Source: M55B167 sp964406095 (GTDB lineage: Bacteria > Verrucomicrobiota > Kiritimatiellia > RFP12 > UBA1067). Taken from it: DNA of 64,000 bases. Below the pieces are notes generated by a model. That model did no database searches, was not told where the DNA came from, and worked only from the letters and a program-made list of their open reading frames with translations. A program made the position numbers and the translations under genes. Where the stretch lies: positions 1 through 64,000 of the forward strand of contig CAYOQJ010000036.1 in NCBI GenBank assembly GCA_964406095.1, read 5' to 3'. Of the stretch, positions 47,043-56,705 are shown piece by piece (within the stretch, counting starts at the first letter, position 1; every line of letters starts with the position of its first letter).

Positions 47043-47960
47043 ATGGCGGAAAATACCAATAGAGAGAGAGGACACTCAACCGCGTATCTGACACCACGGA
47101 CACTTGATGCTCTCAGAAATATCGAAATGGTTGCGCGCTCCATGGTAGAGGGAACCCTGACCGGGTTGCACCGTTCGCCGTATCACGGTTTTTCCTCGGA
47201 GTTTTCTGAGTATCGCAAATATTGCCCCGGTGACTCTGTCAAATATGTGGACTGGCAGGCCTATGCCCGGACTGACCGCTATTATGTCAAGCAGTTCGAG
47301 GACGAAACCAACACACGAACCTATATCGTACTCGATAAATCCGGTTCCATGGGGTTTGGTGCGCCCAAATTTCATAAGTTCAACTATGCCTGTTATCTGG
47401 CTGCCGCTTTTATCTATCTGATGCACCGTCAGAAGGATGCTGTCGGACTCTTCACTTATACCGATACCATTCAGGATTATTTTCCCGCTCAGTGCTCACG
47501 TCTACACATGCTGACTCTGCTGGCGCACTTGGAGAGTTTAAATCCGCATGGACAATCCAATGCCGCACCCTGCTTTCACCGAGTTGCTGACGAGGTCAAT
47601 CGTCGTTCCATCATTCTCATCTTTTCCGATTTCTTCGATCCCAATTACGAATTCCTGAGCAGCCTGCGACACTTTCAGCATAAGAGCTGCGAGGTCATAC
47701 TCTTTCAAGTGATTGATCCAATGGAAACGGATTTTCCTTTCCGGGGTCTAATTGAATTTCGCGACATGGAAACCGGCGAGTTTCTTGAGGTCGAGAGCGA
47801 GGATTGCCGCGCGTCGTATCTGGAGGAGTTGAACAGTTCGATTGCCCGCATGAAGCAACTCTGCGCCCGCATGAAAATGAACTTTGAAACACTCAACACG
47901 GGAACTGCTTTTGATCACGCACTCCTCGCCTACTTCCACAAACGCGAAAAGATGTTTTAG
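47043..47960 (+). CDS. DUF58 domain protein, operon B
   Basis: A 305-residue soluble protein with the DUF58 core: MVEGTLTGLHRSPYHGFSSE, RKYCPGDSVKYVDWQAYA, TDRYYVKQFEDETNTRTYIV and the VWA-like metal motif DKSGSMGFGAP. The C-terminal half includes LIEFRDMETGEFLEVESE, also found almost word for word in the operon A protein (FEFEDMETGEKLTVDP). It directly follows the MoxR gene, the normal arrangement. The start has no strong ribosome site; TGAGGTAAATTT precedes the ATG. Confidence 0.9.
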   Translation: MAENTNRERGHSTAYLTPRTLDALRNIEMVARSMVEGTLTGLHRSPYHGFSSEFSEYRKYCPGDSVKYVDWQAYARTDRYYVKQFEDETNTRTYIVLDKSGSMGFGAPKFHKFNYACYLAAAFIYLMHRQKDAVGLFTYTDTIQDYFPAQCSRLHMLTLLAHLESLNPHGQSNAAPCFHRVADEVNRRSIILIFSDFFDPNYEFLSSLRHFQHKSCEVILFQVIDPMETDFPFRGLIEFRDMETGEFLEVESEDCRASYLEELNSSIARMKQLCARMKMNFETLNTGTAFDHALLAYFHKREKMF

Positions 47961-48049
47961 CAGGGGTGTCGCTGTGGGTGTTTAGGCTGTTCAGCTATTA
48001 GACTGTTCGACTGTTCGGTTTACTGCAGTTCAGATGAAAGAAAGGTGTA

Positions 48050-48178
48050 ATGAGAGACCATACAAAGCTGAGAGTATTTAAGCTTGCCAATGAATCAGAT
48101 GCCGTTACCTGTGAGGAGTTTTTCGTGGATACTGGTAAAGTTCTTGCATCCCTTATAAGATCTTTAAGAAAATCCTAA
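48050..48178 (+). pseudogene. Internally deleted four-helix-bundle (23S rRNA IVS-type) gene
   Basis: A 42-codon frame starts MRDHTKLRVFKLANESDAV and ends DTGKVLASLIRSLRKS. The first part is helix 1 and the last part helix 4 of the small S23/IVP four-helix-bundle family, usually near 120 residues; the two middle helices are deleted. It sits in the DUF58-BatA spacer between TTTAGGCTGTT (47981-47991) and its exact complement AACAGCCTAAA (48177-48187). A more decayed relative fills the spacer before (46866-47042). Confidence 0.75.
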
Positions 48179-48189
48179 CAGCCTAAACA

Positions 48190-50190
48190 ATGAATTTTGG
48201 TAATCCGATATTTTTATGGGGACTATTAGCAGTTCCACTGCCGATTCTGCTACACCTCTTTTTTAAGAGGCGTAAGGCACGGATAGCGTTCTCAACGCTA
48301 CAGTTTTTTCAGCAGAACAGACGTTACCTTGCCCACAGGCGACGCCTGCGCGAATTGTTATTACTGCTGATCCGCACACTGGCACTGCTTTTCCTGGTGC
48401 TGGCTCTGGCGCGCATGATGTTTCAACGCATGCCTTACGCTTTTGCCGCTCGTTCCGATGTTGTTGTAATCCTGGACGACACTCTTTCGATGGACAGGAA
48501 ACTGGCATCAGGGGAGAGTGCTTATCAACTTGGTGTCCGTAAAGTACGTGAGATTTTAAATACGCTTTCTGACGGTGATGCGGCGGCGCTGGTTTTTATT
48601 TCCGGGCGCCAAGGTATTGATCTGACACGCAGACGCCCGATTGTGCAGCAGCTTCTTGATGAATCACATGTGACAGCGGCGACCGGCTCGTTCAGTGCGG
48701 CAATTAAACAGGCAGCAACTGTTCTTGAGACAGGTGCCAATTTCAATCGTGAGATATTTGTTATTTCGGATTTTCAGAGTAATCAGGCACCATCCAAAGC
48801 ACTTGATTTGGATTCTGCGCAGGATGTCCGCATATACTTCCTGCCGATTTCAGGCGGTGAGGATAATCTTTCCGTTGAAAGAATCTCACTTCCAAGCCGT
48901 CCGCTTATGGCTGGCAGGTCTATGAAGATTCCTTTTGCCATCTGCAACCACGGACGAAATGACCGGGAAACACAGGTTGCCCTGTGGATTGACGAAGAAA
49001 AACTTAACAGCATCAACCTGAAAATTCCCTCCGATGATTCTGTGGAGGGCTGTTTTGAAATGGTTCCCGCCAAGGCTGGCTTCATTTCCGGGGAAATTCG
49101 AATAGAAGACCGCAACCTTGCAATGGACAACAGTCGCCGTTTTGCATTGAATGTAAGCGATAACATCCATGTTCTTCTGCTGGAGAGCGATGTTCTGAGC
49201 CGGGTGCGACCATACCATTTTCTGAAACTTGCACTTGATCCTGATAATGGCGGAGCTGTTAACGGAATTCTGACAGAGCCGGGTTTTGTCCAGGAGCTTT
49301 CTTTAAGACAGATTGAAAAATTCCATGTTGTCGTTCTCTCCAATCCGCTACCGATCGGCATTGAAGCAGCTGCCGTTTTAACCCGCTATATGCAGAATGG
49401 CGGTGCCGTTATGATTTTTGCCGGGATTAAAACTGGAACGGAAACCCTTGCCGCTTTTGCTGATGAACGCATCAGCAGAATATTCGGTCCGCGTATAGAC
49501 AGCGATTTCAACGGACTCGTTTTCAAGGCTTCTCTGGAACCGCTCAACGAGCTTCTGCAAATGAATCTTTTCTCGGGCCGACGTTTTTACACATTGAAAT
49601 TATCACCATCGGCAGAGGTGCTGGCCGAGAGCAGAGGAAAACCGGTTCTGGTCGCTGAGAAAGTCGGCACCGGAATCTTTATTGCCTGCGCTTTCTCATC
49701 GCGACGGGATATGAGCAACTGGCCGGAATTAAAATCATATCCTATTGCCATGATCAATCTCTTTACCTTTGCGGCCCACGATCCGCAGCGCAACAGTGGA
49801 GTAGAGTGCGGCCGCCTGCTGCGGCTGCGCCGACAGAATAAAGATGACAAAGAACTGCAGGTTGGTCACAGTAATGGCAGATCGTTTACTTTACCAGTCA
49901 AAGAAGAAGAAGCGCTTTTTGTTGAAACCTGGCAACCCGGATTTGTGACAGCCGAACGGGCATCACCCCGCATAACCGCTTTAAATCCACCGACAGAAGA
50001 GAGCGACCTTACCTCACTGGGTCAGTTCCGCCTGACATCAATCGTAAAAGGGAAAGTGAATATGTTGAAAACCGGTGCCGCACTTGAACCGCAATTGCGT
50101 AATACAAGACGCGGTAGCGACCTGACCGGCCTCTTTCTTTTCCTGCTTGTTCTTTTATTGATTTGCGAAATTATTCTGGGCAATCCCTAA
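48190..50190 (+). CDS. BatA-like VWA protein, operon B
   Basis: The BatA N-terminus is plain: MNFGNPIFLWGLLAVPLPIL, then RIAFSTLQFFQQNRR and a second helix LLLIRTLALLFLVLALARMM. The VWA domain starts VVVILDDTLSMDRKLA; the MIDAS here is DxTxS, with Thr where Ser is usual. Further on are EIFVISDFQSNQ and an amidotransferase-like RYMQNGGAVMIFAGI. A C-terminal helix (GLFLFLLVLLLICEIIL) closes the chain. Most of it should face the periplasm. It is four bases ahead of the next VWA gene. Operon A counterpart: 19219. Confidence 0.82.
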   Translation: MNFGNPIFLWGLLAVPLPILLHLFFKRRKARIAFSTLQFFQQNRRYLAHRRRLRELLLLLIRTLALLFLVLALARMMFQRMPYAFAARSDVVVILDDTLSMDRKLASGESAYQLGVRKVREILNTLSDGDAAALVFISGRQGIDLTRRRPIVQQLLDESHVTAATGSFSAAIKQAATVLETGANFNREIFVISDFQSNQAPSKALDLDSAQDVRIYFLPISGGEDNLSVERISLPSRPLMAGRSMKIPFAICNHGRNDRETQVALWIDEEKLNSINLKIPSDDSVEGCFEMVPAKAGFISGEIRIEDRNLAMDNSRRFALNVSDNIHVLLLESDVLSRVRPYHFLKLALDPDNGGAVNGILTEPGFVQELSLRQIEKFHVVVLSNPLPIGIEAAAVLTRYMQNGGAVMIFAGIKTGTETLAAFADERISRIFGPRIDSDFNGLVFKASLEPLNELLQMNLFSGRRFYTLKLSPSAEVLAESRGKPVLVAEKVGTGIFIACAFSSRRDMSNWPELKSYPIAMINLFTFAAHDPQRNSGVECGRLLRLRRQNKDDKELQVGHSNGRSFTLPVKEEEALFVETWQPGFVTAERASPRITALNPPTEESDLTSLGQFRLTSIVKGKVNMLKTGAALEPQLRNTRRGSDLTGLFLFLLVLLLICEIILGNP

Positions 50191-50194
50191 AACA

Positions 50195-52369
50195 ATGTTT
50201 TCATTCTACCCCATATTACCGATCTGGTTGATACTGCCGATGCTGGCCATCTCAGCAGGCGTGGCAATCTGGTCCTGTCGGCATAGCAATCCCGCCGTTA
50301 AACACTGGCAGCACCGACTGCTTTTGGCGTTGCGCATGCTGACACTTTTTCTGATATTGATCATGTTGCTTTGTCCGGGCCGAATGATTGAAGAGCGCAA
50401 CGTGGAAAAGTCACACATTGTTTTTCTGCTCGACAAATCGGCATCCATGGCCACGGAGGATTTGCCCGCGCGGGAATCAAGACTTGAACGTGCTTTGCGC
50501 TTCTTGAAAGAGAACCGTTTTAAATCTCTTGCCGATTATCCTTTTGCAACCTATGCGTTTAATAATCAGGCGGAAAGATACGATTGGCCCGGTGCCCCTG
50601 ACGGATTAAAAGCTGAAGGTGGAACTGATTTCAAGCAGGCAGTGGCCAGAATCGATAAAGATATCGGACTGAACCGTATCTCGGCTTTGGTTCTTCTGAG
50701 TGATGGCCTGGATTACTCTGAATTCCGCGGCAGTTCCGTTTCCGTGCCCATCATGAGTGTAATGATGGGCACCGATATGAGTAAAGTCAGGGATCTTGGC
50801 ATCGAGCCCTTTAAATGCCCGGTCAAGGTGAGCGAAGGCGAGGAAATCTTACTTGAGATTCCCATCTTGTTGCAGGGTTACTCCCGCGAAAAGCAGAGCC
50901 GCTTTGAAGTGAAGGTTGACAGCAAACCTGTTCATTCGCTTGATCTGACACTTGGCAGCGGGCGCCTGCACACGGAGAAGGTGAAAATAAACCTGATGGG
51001 CACCGGCATCCACATTATATCAATTGACTGTGAATATCTTCCAAATGAGGTCTCCACTCTGAACAACCGCCGCGAACTGGCGGTAGAAGTGGTCAAAGCC
51101 AAGGAGGAGGTCGCCGTCTATTTTCCCGTTTTAAACAACAGCTTCCGTCCCCTGTTGCGTGAATTCACTAAAGATGACAACAGTGTGTTTACCGCGGTTT
51201 ATAAGGTTTCAGAAGGGAACTACCGACTGCGCGGCGTAAAGATAAATCAGTCATTTAAAGAGGGTCTGCCAGCTACAAGCGAGATGCTCGCAAATGTGAC
51301 CTGTCTTATACTGGGTTCGCACAACAAAGAGATATTATCCGCCGCGGAAATGCTGGTGTTGGAGCAATATGTGCGCAAGGGAGGCACCTTGGTCTGTCTG
51401 GCCGGCCCTGACTCCTTCGGAGAGCTGCCAACGGGTTCACCTATGCAGCGTCTGCTGCCGGTGGTTACTATGGAGAATTCCTATGAACCGGGAACTTTCA
51501 GGGTTGAAAGCGATCAATCGATTGATGATGCTTTTGCTGATCAAATTGAGGAAATAATCCAGAACAACAATGATTCAGCAGATTTTATGCTGAGCGGCAT
51601 CAACACTGTTCAGGATGTCAAAGCCAATGCCCACGTAATGCTTTGGGCTGTTGAAAAACGCCGTCTGCCGCTGATGGTATATCACTCTTACGGGCGCGGC
51701 AAAGTCGTTGCACTGCTTAGCAATACATTCCATCAGTGGGGGTCTCCCGAGCAACGCGATGAAAATTTCAGCCGTTTCTGGCGTCAACTGGTTGCCTTTT
51801 CAAGAAATCCCGATGAGGATGCCGATTTACTGAAGGTAGCCCTTTCCAAAAGTGAGCTATCCGCTGGAGAGAGTGTGGATATAACCGCAATTGCACGTCA
51901 TCCTGCGTATGCCGGCAAAAAAAACACTCCGACATTGACTGTCAAGGCGGATCTTTTTGCCGGAGAAAGTGACACCCCTGCTTCAACAATGGAGCTGGAG
52001 AGAAAAAGCGGCTGTTATATGGGAACCCTGCCGGGTCTGAATGCGGGACGTTATGTTCTGCGGGTGAGCTCACAGGATGGAAGTGAAATTCTACGTACCC
52101 GTTATAAATTTTTGCTTATCGGTGATGTCCTGATGGAAAACACACGCATACGCTGTGATCGCGAAAACTTCCGTGCTGTCAGCAACGAGAAAAATATATT
52201 TGAAGCTGATGAAGCCGAACGGCTGCAAAACTCTCTGCGTGAGGCGGTTCGCAGAAATATCATCCGCCGCGAAAGCTTTCTTATTTTCGAAACTCCCTGG
52301 TTTTTTATCGCAGTTGTCACTCTGCTGCTGACTGAATGGATATTGCGAAGGAGATTCAATCTGTTTTAG
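50195..52369 (+). CDS. VWA-domain membrane protein with glutamine-amidotransferase-like fold, operon B
   Basis: A 724-residue protein with two N-terminal helices (LILPMLAISAGVAIW and LLALRMLTLFLILIMLLCPG), a VWA domain with full MIDAS (IVFLLDKSASMATEDLPA) and LVLLSDGLDYSEF, an Ig-like part, then an amidotransferase-like segment (LEQYVRKGGTLVCLAGPDSF, YHSYGRGKVVALLSNTFHQW) and a C-terminal helix (FFIAVVTLLLTEWILRRR). Gene order and domain plan equal those of 17021-19222 in operon A. It is translated close behind the BatA-like gene. Confidence 0.8.
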   Translation: MFSFYPILPIWLILPMLAISAGVAIWSCRHSNPAVKHWQHRLLLALRMLTLFLILIMLLCPGRMIEERNVEKSHIVFLLDKSASMATEDLPARESRLERALRFLKENRFKSLADYPFATYAFNNQAERYDWPGAPDGLKAEGGTDFKQAVARIDKDIGLNRISALVLLSDGLDYSEFRGSSVSVPIMSVMMGTDMSKVRDLGIEPFKCPVKVSEGEEILLEIPILLQGYSREKQSRFEVKVDSKPVHSLDLTLGSGRLHTEKVKINLMGTGIHIISIDCEYLPNEVSTLNNRRELAVEVVKAKEEVAVYFPVLNNSFRPLLREFTKDDNSVFTAVYKVSEGNYRLRGVKINQSFKEGLPATSEMLANVTCLILGSHNKEILSAAEMLVLEQYVRKGGTLVCLAGPDSFGELPTGSPMQRLLPVVTMENSYEPGTFRVESDQSIDDAFADQIEEIIQNNNDSADFMLSGINTVQDVKANAHVMLWAVEKRRLPLMVYHSYGRGKVVALLSNTFHQWGSPEQRDENFSRFWRQLVAFSRNPDEDADLLKVALSKSELSAGESVDITAIARHPAYAGKKNTPTLTVKADLFAGESDTPASTMELERKSGCYMGTLPGLNAGRYVLRVSSQDGSEILRTRYKFLLIGDVLMENTRIRCDRENFRAVSNEKNIFEADEAERLQNSLREAVRRNIIRRESFLIFETPWFFIAVVTLLLTEWILRRRFNLF

Positions 52370-52375
52370 GATTTA

Positions 52376-52417
52376 ACCACCCGGCGGCGTCCCACAAGTG
52401 GAACTACGCCGGGTGGT
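52376..52417. repeat. Intergenic palindrome with 11-bp perfect stem
   Basis: ACCACCCGGCG at 52376-52386 and CGCCGGGTGGT at 52407-52417 form a perfect stem around a 20-base loop, seven bases behind the VWA stop codon. An A-run, not a T-run, follows on the coding strand, so a terminator is unlikely; it may attenuate or stabilise the transcript or be a REP-type element. Confidence 0.75.
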
Positions 52418-52438
52418 CAAAAAAACAGCAAGGATAAA

Positions 52439-53566
52439 ATGAAAACACATTCCACATCCTACATTCTACTTTCTACAGTAGCAATCGCGCTTTGCGCTAT
52501 GCCACTCCATGCCGCGAACTACACTCCGGCAGTCATTACGCTGAACGATAGAACTGTTATCTCAGGCAATATCCGTTTCATCGGGGCACGTCCTTTAACC
52601 ATGGTGCCGGATGGCGATAACCGTCAGCACAAGTTTCAACTCTCTGACATTGTGGCTATAGATCACTTTCCCGAAAATGCCTCCATGCAGAAACCCTGGG
52701 TTTTCAAAGAGTCGGGCCGTGCCGAGAAGGTCTATCTTGACGGGGAATACCCTCTGGTAAATTTAAAAACCCGTATATCTCTTGTCAACGGGAAACAGAT
52801 CACCGGCCACATTATTTCTGTCGGACTGTACTTTAAATCGGAGCAGGTTAAACGCAAGTTTTTCCTGAAACGGCAGATCAAGGGCAGTAAAACACAAAAA
52901 CTAGAAGATGTGATTTATATCCGCAATATAAGAATGACATCCAATCAGGTACAAGATGGCGGCAATATCAGTGGTATGGTGCAGAATTTCGGACGCGTGA
53001 TATCGGTCAGTGCTCTGGATAACGCCCGTGAACAGGTGATCTTTGCCACTGTCGCAGCAGACGGAAGCTTTGATTTTGGAACGGTTCTGCCAGGCAGTTA
53101 TGATATCTGCATACTCACCGACACCCATGTGCTCACCGGACTCTCTGATGAAACACCGGCAGAACGCCGGGGAGATCCTCTGCAGTCTGGGGATATTGAT
53201 GGCATCAGGGAGAAATTTCCGCTGGCAGATGATTTTTTCAATGACCGCTGGGTTGTGCGCCTGCGTGGCAACCGTAATTTCGCAAAATCTCTTGTATATA
53301 AACGTCGGGCGGACTACTATGAGTCCGAAAGATGGACTCCAGGTGGATTTCTCTGGCATCTTGAGATATGGAGCTGGCATTTGGCCGGTGAAGAATGGAA
53401 GGTTGATCGACGCAGCATTCTGATCCGTCATAAACAAAAGAGCGGCGAGCATAACCGCAAACTACTTGTCGGCGATCTTCTGAGTGCCGTCTGCCCAGGA
53501 AAAAAGCTTCAGCTAAAAGGAGGTGAGGACAATGAAAAATGGAGTTTTATACGCGACCTTGAATAA
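52439..53566 (+). CDS. Exported protein of unknown function, operon B
   Basis: A 375-residue protein with a signal peptide (MKTHSTSYILLSTVAIALCA) nearly identical in its first half to that of the otherwise different gene at 57283. Two beta-rich repeats near residues 28-150 look like small SH3/Sm-like folds (ITLNDRTVISGNIRFIGARP, RISLVNGKQITGHIISVGLY). The remainder resembles the operon A protein at 9367: DGSFDFGTVLPGSYDICIL, FPLADDFFNDRWVVR and GEEWKVDRRSILIRHK. The gene end overlaps the DUF4175-like gene. Periplasmic, role unknown. Confidence 0.7.
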   Translation: MKTHSTSYILLSTVAIALCAMPLHAANYTPAVITLNDRTVISGNIRFIGARPLTMVPDGDNRQHKFQLSDIVAIDHFPENASMQKPWVFKESGRAEKVYLDGEYPLVNLKTRISLVNGKQITGHIISVGLYFKSEQVKRKFFLKRQIKGSKTQKLEDVIYIRNIRMTSNQVQDGGNISGMVQNFGRVISVSALDNAREQVIFATVAADGSFDFGTVLPGSYDICILTDTHVLTGLSDETPAERRGDPLQSGDIDGIREKFPLADDFFNDRWVVRLRGNRNFAKSLVYKRRADYYESERWTPGGFLWHLEIWSWHLAGEEWKVDRRSILIRHKQKSGEHNRKLLVGDLLSAVCPGKKLQLKGGEDNEKWSFIRDLE

Positions 53567-56500
53567 AGCGGCTCTGCTCCGCAGAGTTAGCCTCACGCTA
53601 CGCATGCTACTGCTGACTTGCGCCTGGTTATTTGCCGCCATCAGCATAGCGCTTGCTACGGACAATCTTTTCAACCTCTCTGCCACAACCAGAGCTGTTG
53701 CCGCACTTATGTTTGCCGGGTCTATGCTTTTTATTCTTGTCAGAGTTTTCCTGCGCTACTGGAGTAAACCGGTTGACAGTGCGAAAATGGCAGTCTATCT
53801 GGAACAGCGCTACGGCATCAATGACAACCGGCTTATCAATGCGGTTCATTTCGAGAAAGAGAATGAACTGCCGGACTATATCAAGGATATATTTATCGGT
53901 TCAGCAGAGTCGGCCTGCGGAGGTTTTAAACTTGGCAGGGTATGGCAGCATGCCCGCCTTAAACCGGCCGCTCTCTGGTCGGCGGCAGGACTGCTCGTAT
54001 TCCTAGCTTATGTCGTTCCATTCTCTTCCCATGCGAAGAATGCGTTTGTCCGGTTTCTGAATCCTACCACGTCGGTTACCCCCCTTAACTTCACCCAGTT
54101 CAGTGTGGAGCCCGGTGACGTTGAACTGATCGAAGGCAGCTCGTGCCTGATAAAAGCGGCAGCCTCAAAGTCAGGTCGTGCGGCGTCGGAACTCGAAATA
54201 GTCATACAGGAGGGTGGCGCACCTTTGCTTTATCCGATGCGTTCGGGCGGAGATGGATTTGTTTTTGAATTGCATGATTTAACCCACACCACCCAATACC
54301 TGCTGCGTAACGGCAATGATCGCAGTAAAGAATATACAATCAAGATCATACCCAGGCCACGATTGAAAAAACTGAAGGTCACTGTAACACCTCCAGAGTA
54401 TTCAGGAGAGGAATCCTGGACAGTTGAATCGCTTAAACATGAAGTGAAGATTCTCAAAGGATCGCGCGTCGTTGTCAGCAGCGGAGTTTCCGGCAGGCAG
54501 GAGGCATTTATCTTCAGGGATAACAAAAAAGCCACCGATGCAAACAGTGATCTCGCATTTACAATGAATGATGACACAACGGTTTCGATTGATGTCAAGG
54601 ATGAGCGGGGGCTACTGCATGCCGGGGTCTGGAAATGCCGGATGGCCATGGCGGAAGACAGAAATCCTCAGGTGCGGTTTCTCAACCGTGAACTGAATGT
54701 TGAGGCGACTGCTGGACAGAGCCTGCCGCTGACACTGGAGGAACGTGATGATTTCGGCGTTACCTCGCTGGAGCTCTTTACTGTGAAAAATGGACAGGAA
54801 CAGATTGTCAAGAAAATCAACTATCGCGATGTCCGTCGCGAACGAAAGGGTGTAACCGCGCTTTCAGTTGATGAGGATGTCTTTGCCCGCAATGCAAGCT
54901 ATAAGGTTTGGGCAAGGGTTTTTGATAATCACTCTCCTTCACAGCCGGGAGTCGCGCCAGTTCCGCTGACGTTGCATATTATCGATCCTGTGCAGAAAAT
55001 GGATGTCGAGGACAAAGACAATTCTTATGTCCGGCTCTATGCTCTGCTCACCGAAGCACTGGAAAAACAGATACCTCTGTGCAACTGGGTAGCAGCACGT
55101 ATCGATAGAGATCGGAACAGCCAGGTCTCTGCGACATTGCCGAAGCAACAGAATGAGGTGCATTCCAAAATAACTCAGGGGGCAACCCTGGCTGCTGGAT
55201 TGCTTGAAAGAAAGAAAATCCGCAAAGCACTGAATGACAGTATCGCCGAGTTGAAAACCGATCACTCGTATCCCCTGATATTGCGGATTCCTCAGGTTGT
55301 TAAGTTTCACGGTGATGCGCGCCAGGCCGGATTGAATGAGGTTGTCCTGAAACAGAGCGATATCATTACAGTGCTGCAACGTATTCTCGGGGCTGTCAGC
55401 AAGCAAAAAACTCTCGCAGATATTGAGGAGCAGAGGCTTGCCGAGGAGGAGCAGGAACAGGAGCTTTTCAAAAAACTGAAGGCTTTGAAGGAAGATATTT
55501 CCAAGTTCAGGGAAGAACAGCGCAAAATAATCGCTGATACAGAGGCTATCGATAAAAAGGAACCCGAGGACTGGACAGAGGAAGAGGAAAAACTTCTCGG
55601 TGACCTGGCTGCAAAGGAACAGGACTTTGCAAAATTCTTCCAGGCGGCATTCAACGACCTTTCCAAAGTTGAAAATCAGGATTTTTCGAATTCAACCATG
55701 GCCGATGAGTTTGTGGAGATGATTGAGGAACTGCAGAAGGCAGGAGCCGCTCTCGAGAAGAAACATATTGAAATTGCAACTGTCAACGAAGAGCTTCTCG
55801 GGCAACAGGCTGAGAGCATAGAAGCCAATCTCGAACGTTGGCTTGCGGATGCCAAAGATCACATTAAATGGGTGGGAGAAGAGTCGGGCATCATGCCGGA
55901 TGTGCCGCTTCAGGATTTGCCGGACGAACTGACCGATATCATCGGTGAGCTGATTGACAGTCTTGATGATATGGAGGATGTCGAGGACTCCACCGGGTCT
56001 TCGCTCAGTTCCTTTGATGAAGGCATCGGTTGGGGTGTTGGCGACGGCAATATGGATGATATGTCGGCCAAAGGCATCACCGGTAATGTGATGCCGAATA
56101 ACAACGAGGTCGGTGGTCGTTCGGGTGAAGGACGTTCCGGCAAATCCTCCGGACAGTTTGTCGAGCAAGAGGCGCATGGCAAGGGAGGACGTGACACCCC
56201 GACTCGCCTGGTGCAGTCACCTTTTGAAAAGGGAACGGTCAAGGATTACTCCAAGGATCCTCAGGGCGGTGCCACCGGAGGCGGTAAACAGTCCGGAGTG
56301 GGTGGCGATGGATTGCGTGGAATTACTCCGGATCAGAAACCTAATCTACAGCAGCGTCTGCCAGGTAAACAGGCTGAGATGAAGCAGAAGGCCGAAGCGC
56401 TGTTGCGTGAACTTAATGTGCGCAATCTGCCGACCGGCGATCTGGAAGAGGCGGTCAACAAGATGGAACATATTCAGAAGTTCAGCACAACCGGAAGCGG

Positions 56501-56705
56501 GCTGCAGGTGCGCCAGGTTCAGAGTGAGCTGATATCCTCGCTCAGGGATGCGCGTATGGCAATCAGATCCAGCGCTGCTGGAGGAATAGAACGCAGCGAG
56601 GTGCGCGGCCTGAAGGTTTCAACCATACACCATCCCGAAAATGAATCCACCCCGGTCGGGTATGAAGAGAGTGTCGATGCTTACTTCCGCGCACTGGCGG
56701 AGTAG
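53532..56705 (+). CDS. DUF4175-like membrane protein, operon B
   Basis: The ATG at 53532 is chosen over a GTG at 53523 because AAAGGAGG lies eight bases upstream. About 1057 residues. Two helices lie near residues 20-75 (LTLRMLLLTCAWLFAAISIA, then LMFAGSMLFILVRVFLRY) and a third near 150 (ALWSAAGLLVFLAYVVPFS). Ig-like segments follow (VEPGDVELIEGSSCLIKAA), then long charged coiled coils (EEQEQELFKKLKALKEDISK) and a Gly-rich tail with GRSGEGRSGKSSGQFVEQEA and GGRDTPTRLVQSPFEKG. The same plan is seen at 12591-16193 in operon A. The start overlaps the previous gene by 35 bases, so the two are probably translationally coupled. Confidence 0.76.
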   Translation: MKNGVLYATLNKAALLRRVSLTLRMLLLTCAWLFAAISIALATDNLFNLSATTRAVAALMFAGSMLFILVRVFLRYWSKPVDSAKMAVYLEQRYGINDNRLINAVHFEKENELPDYIKDIFIGSAESACGGFKLGRVWQHARLKPAALWSAAGLLVFLAYVVPFSSHAKNAFVRFLNPTTSVTPLNFTQFSVEPGDVELIEGSSCLIKAAASKSGRAASELEIVIQEGGAPLLYPMRSGGDGFVFELHDLTHTTQYLLRNGNDRSKEYTIKIIPRPRLKKLKVTVTPPEYSGEESWTVESLKHEVKILKGSRVVVSSGVSGRQEAFIFRDNKKATDANSDLAFTMNDDTTVSIDVKDERGLLHAGVWKCRMAMAEDRNPQVRFLNRELNVEATAGQSLPLTLEERDDFGVTSLELFTVKNGQEQIVKKINYRDVRRERKGVTALSVDEDVFARNASYKVWARVFDNHSPSQPGVAPVPLTLHIIDPVQKMDVEDKDNSYVRLYALLTEALEKQIPLCNWVAARIDRDRNSQVSATLPKQQNEVHSKITQGATLAAGLLERKKIRKALNDSIAELKTDHSYPLILRIPQVVKFHGDARQAGLNEVVLKQSDIITVLQRILGAVSKQKTLADIEEQRLAEEEQEQELFKKLKALKEDISKFREEQRKIIADTEAIDKKEPEDWTEEEEKLLGDLAAKEQDFAKFFQAAFNDLSKVENQDFSNSTMADEFVEMIEELQKAGAALEKKHIEIATVNEELLGQQAESIEANLERWLADAKDHIKWVGEESGIMPDVPLQDLPDELTDIIGELIDSLDDMEDVEDSTGSSLSSFDEGIGWGVGDGNMDDMSAKGITGNVMPNNNEVGGRSGEGRSGKSSGQFVEQEAHGKGGRDTPTRLVQSPFEKGTVKDYSKDPQGGATGGGKQSGVGGDGLRGITPDQKPNLQQRLPGKQAEMKQKAEALLRELNVRNLPTGDLEEAVNKMEHIQKFSTTGSGLQVRQVQSELISSLRDARMAIRSSAAGGIERSEVRGLKVSTIHHPENESTPVGYEESVDAYFRALAE

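Noticed and set aside
52376..52417. Palindrome as transcription terminator
   Set aside because: No T-run follows on the coding strand, and the next operon gene begins only 21 bases later.
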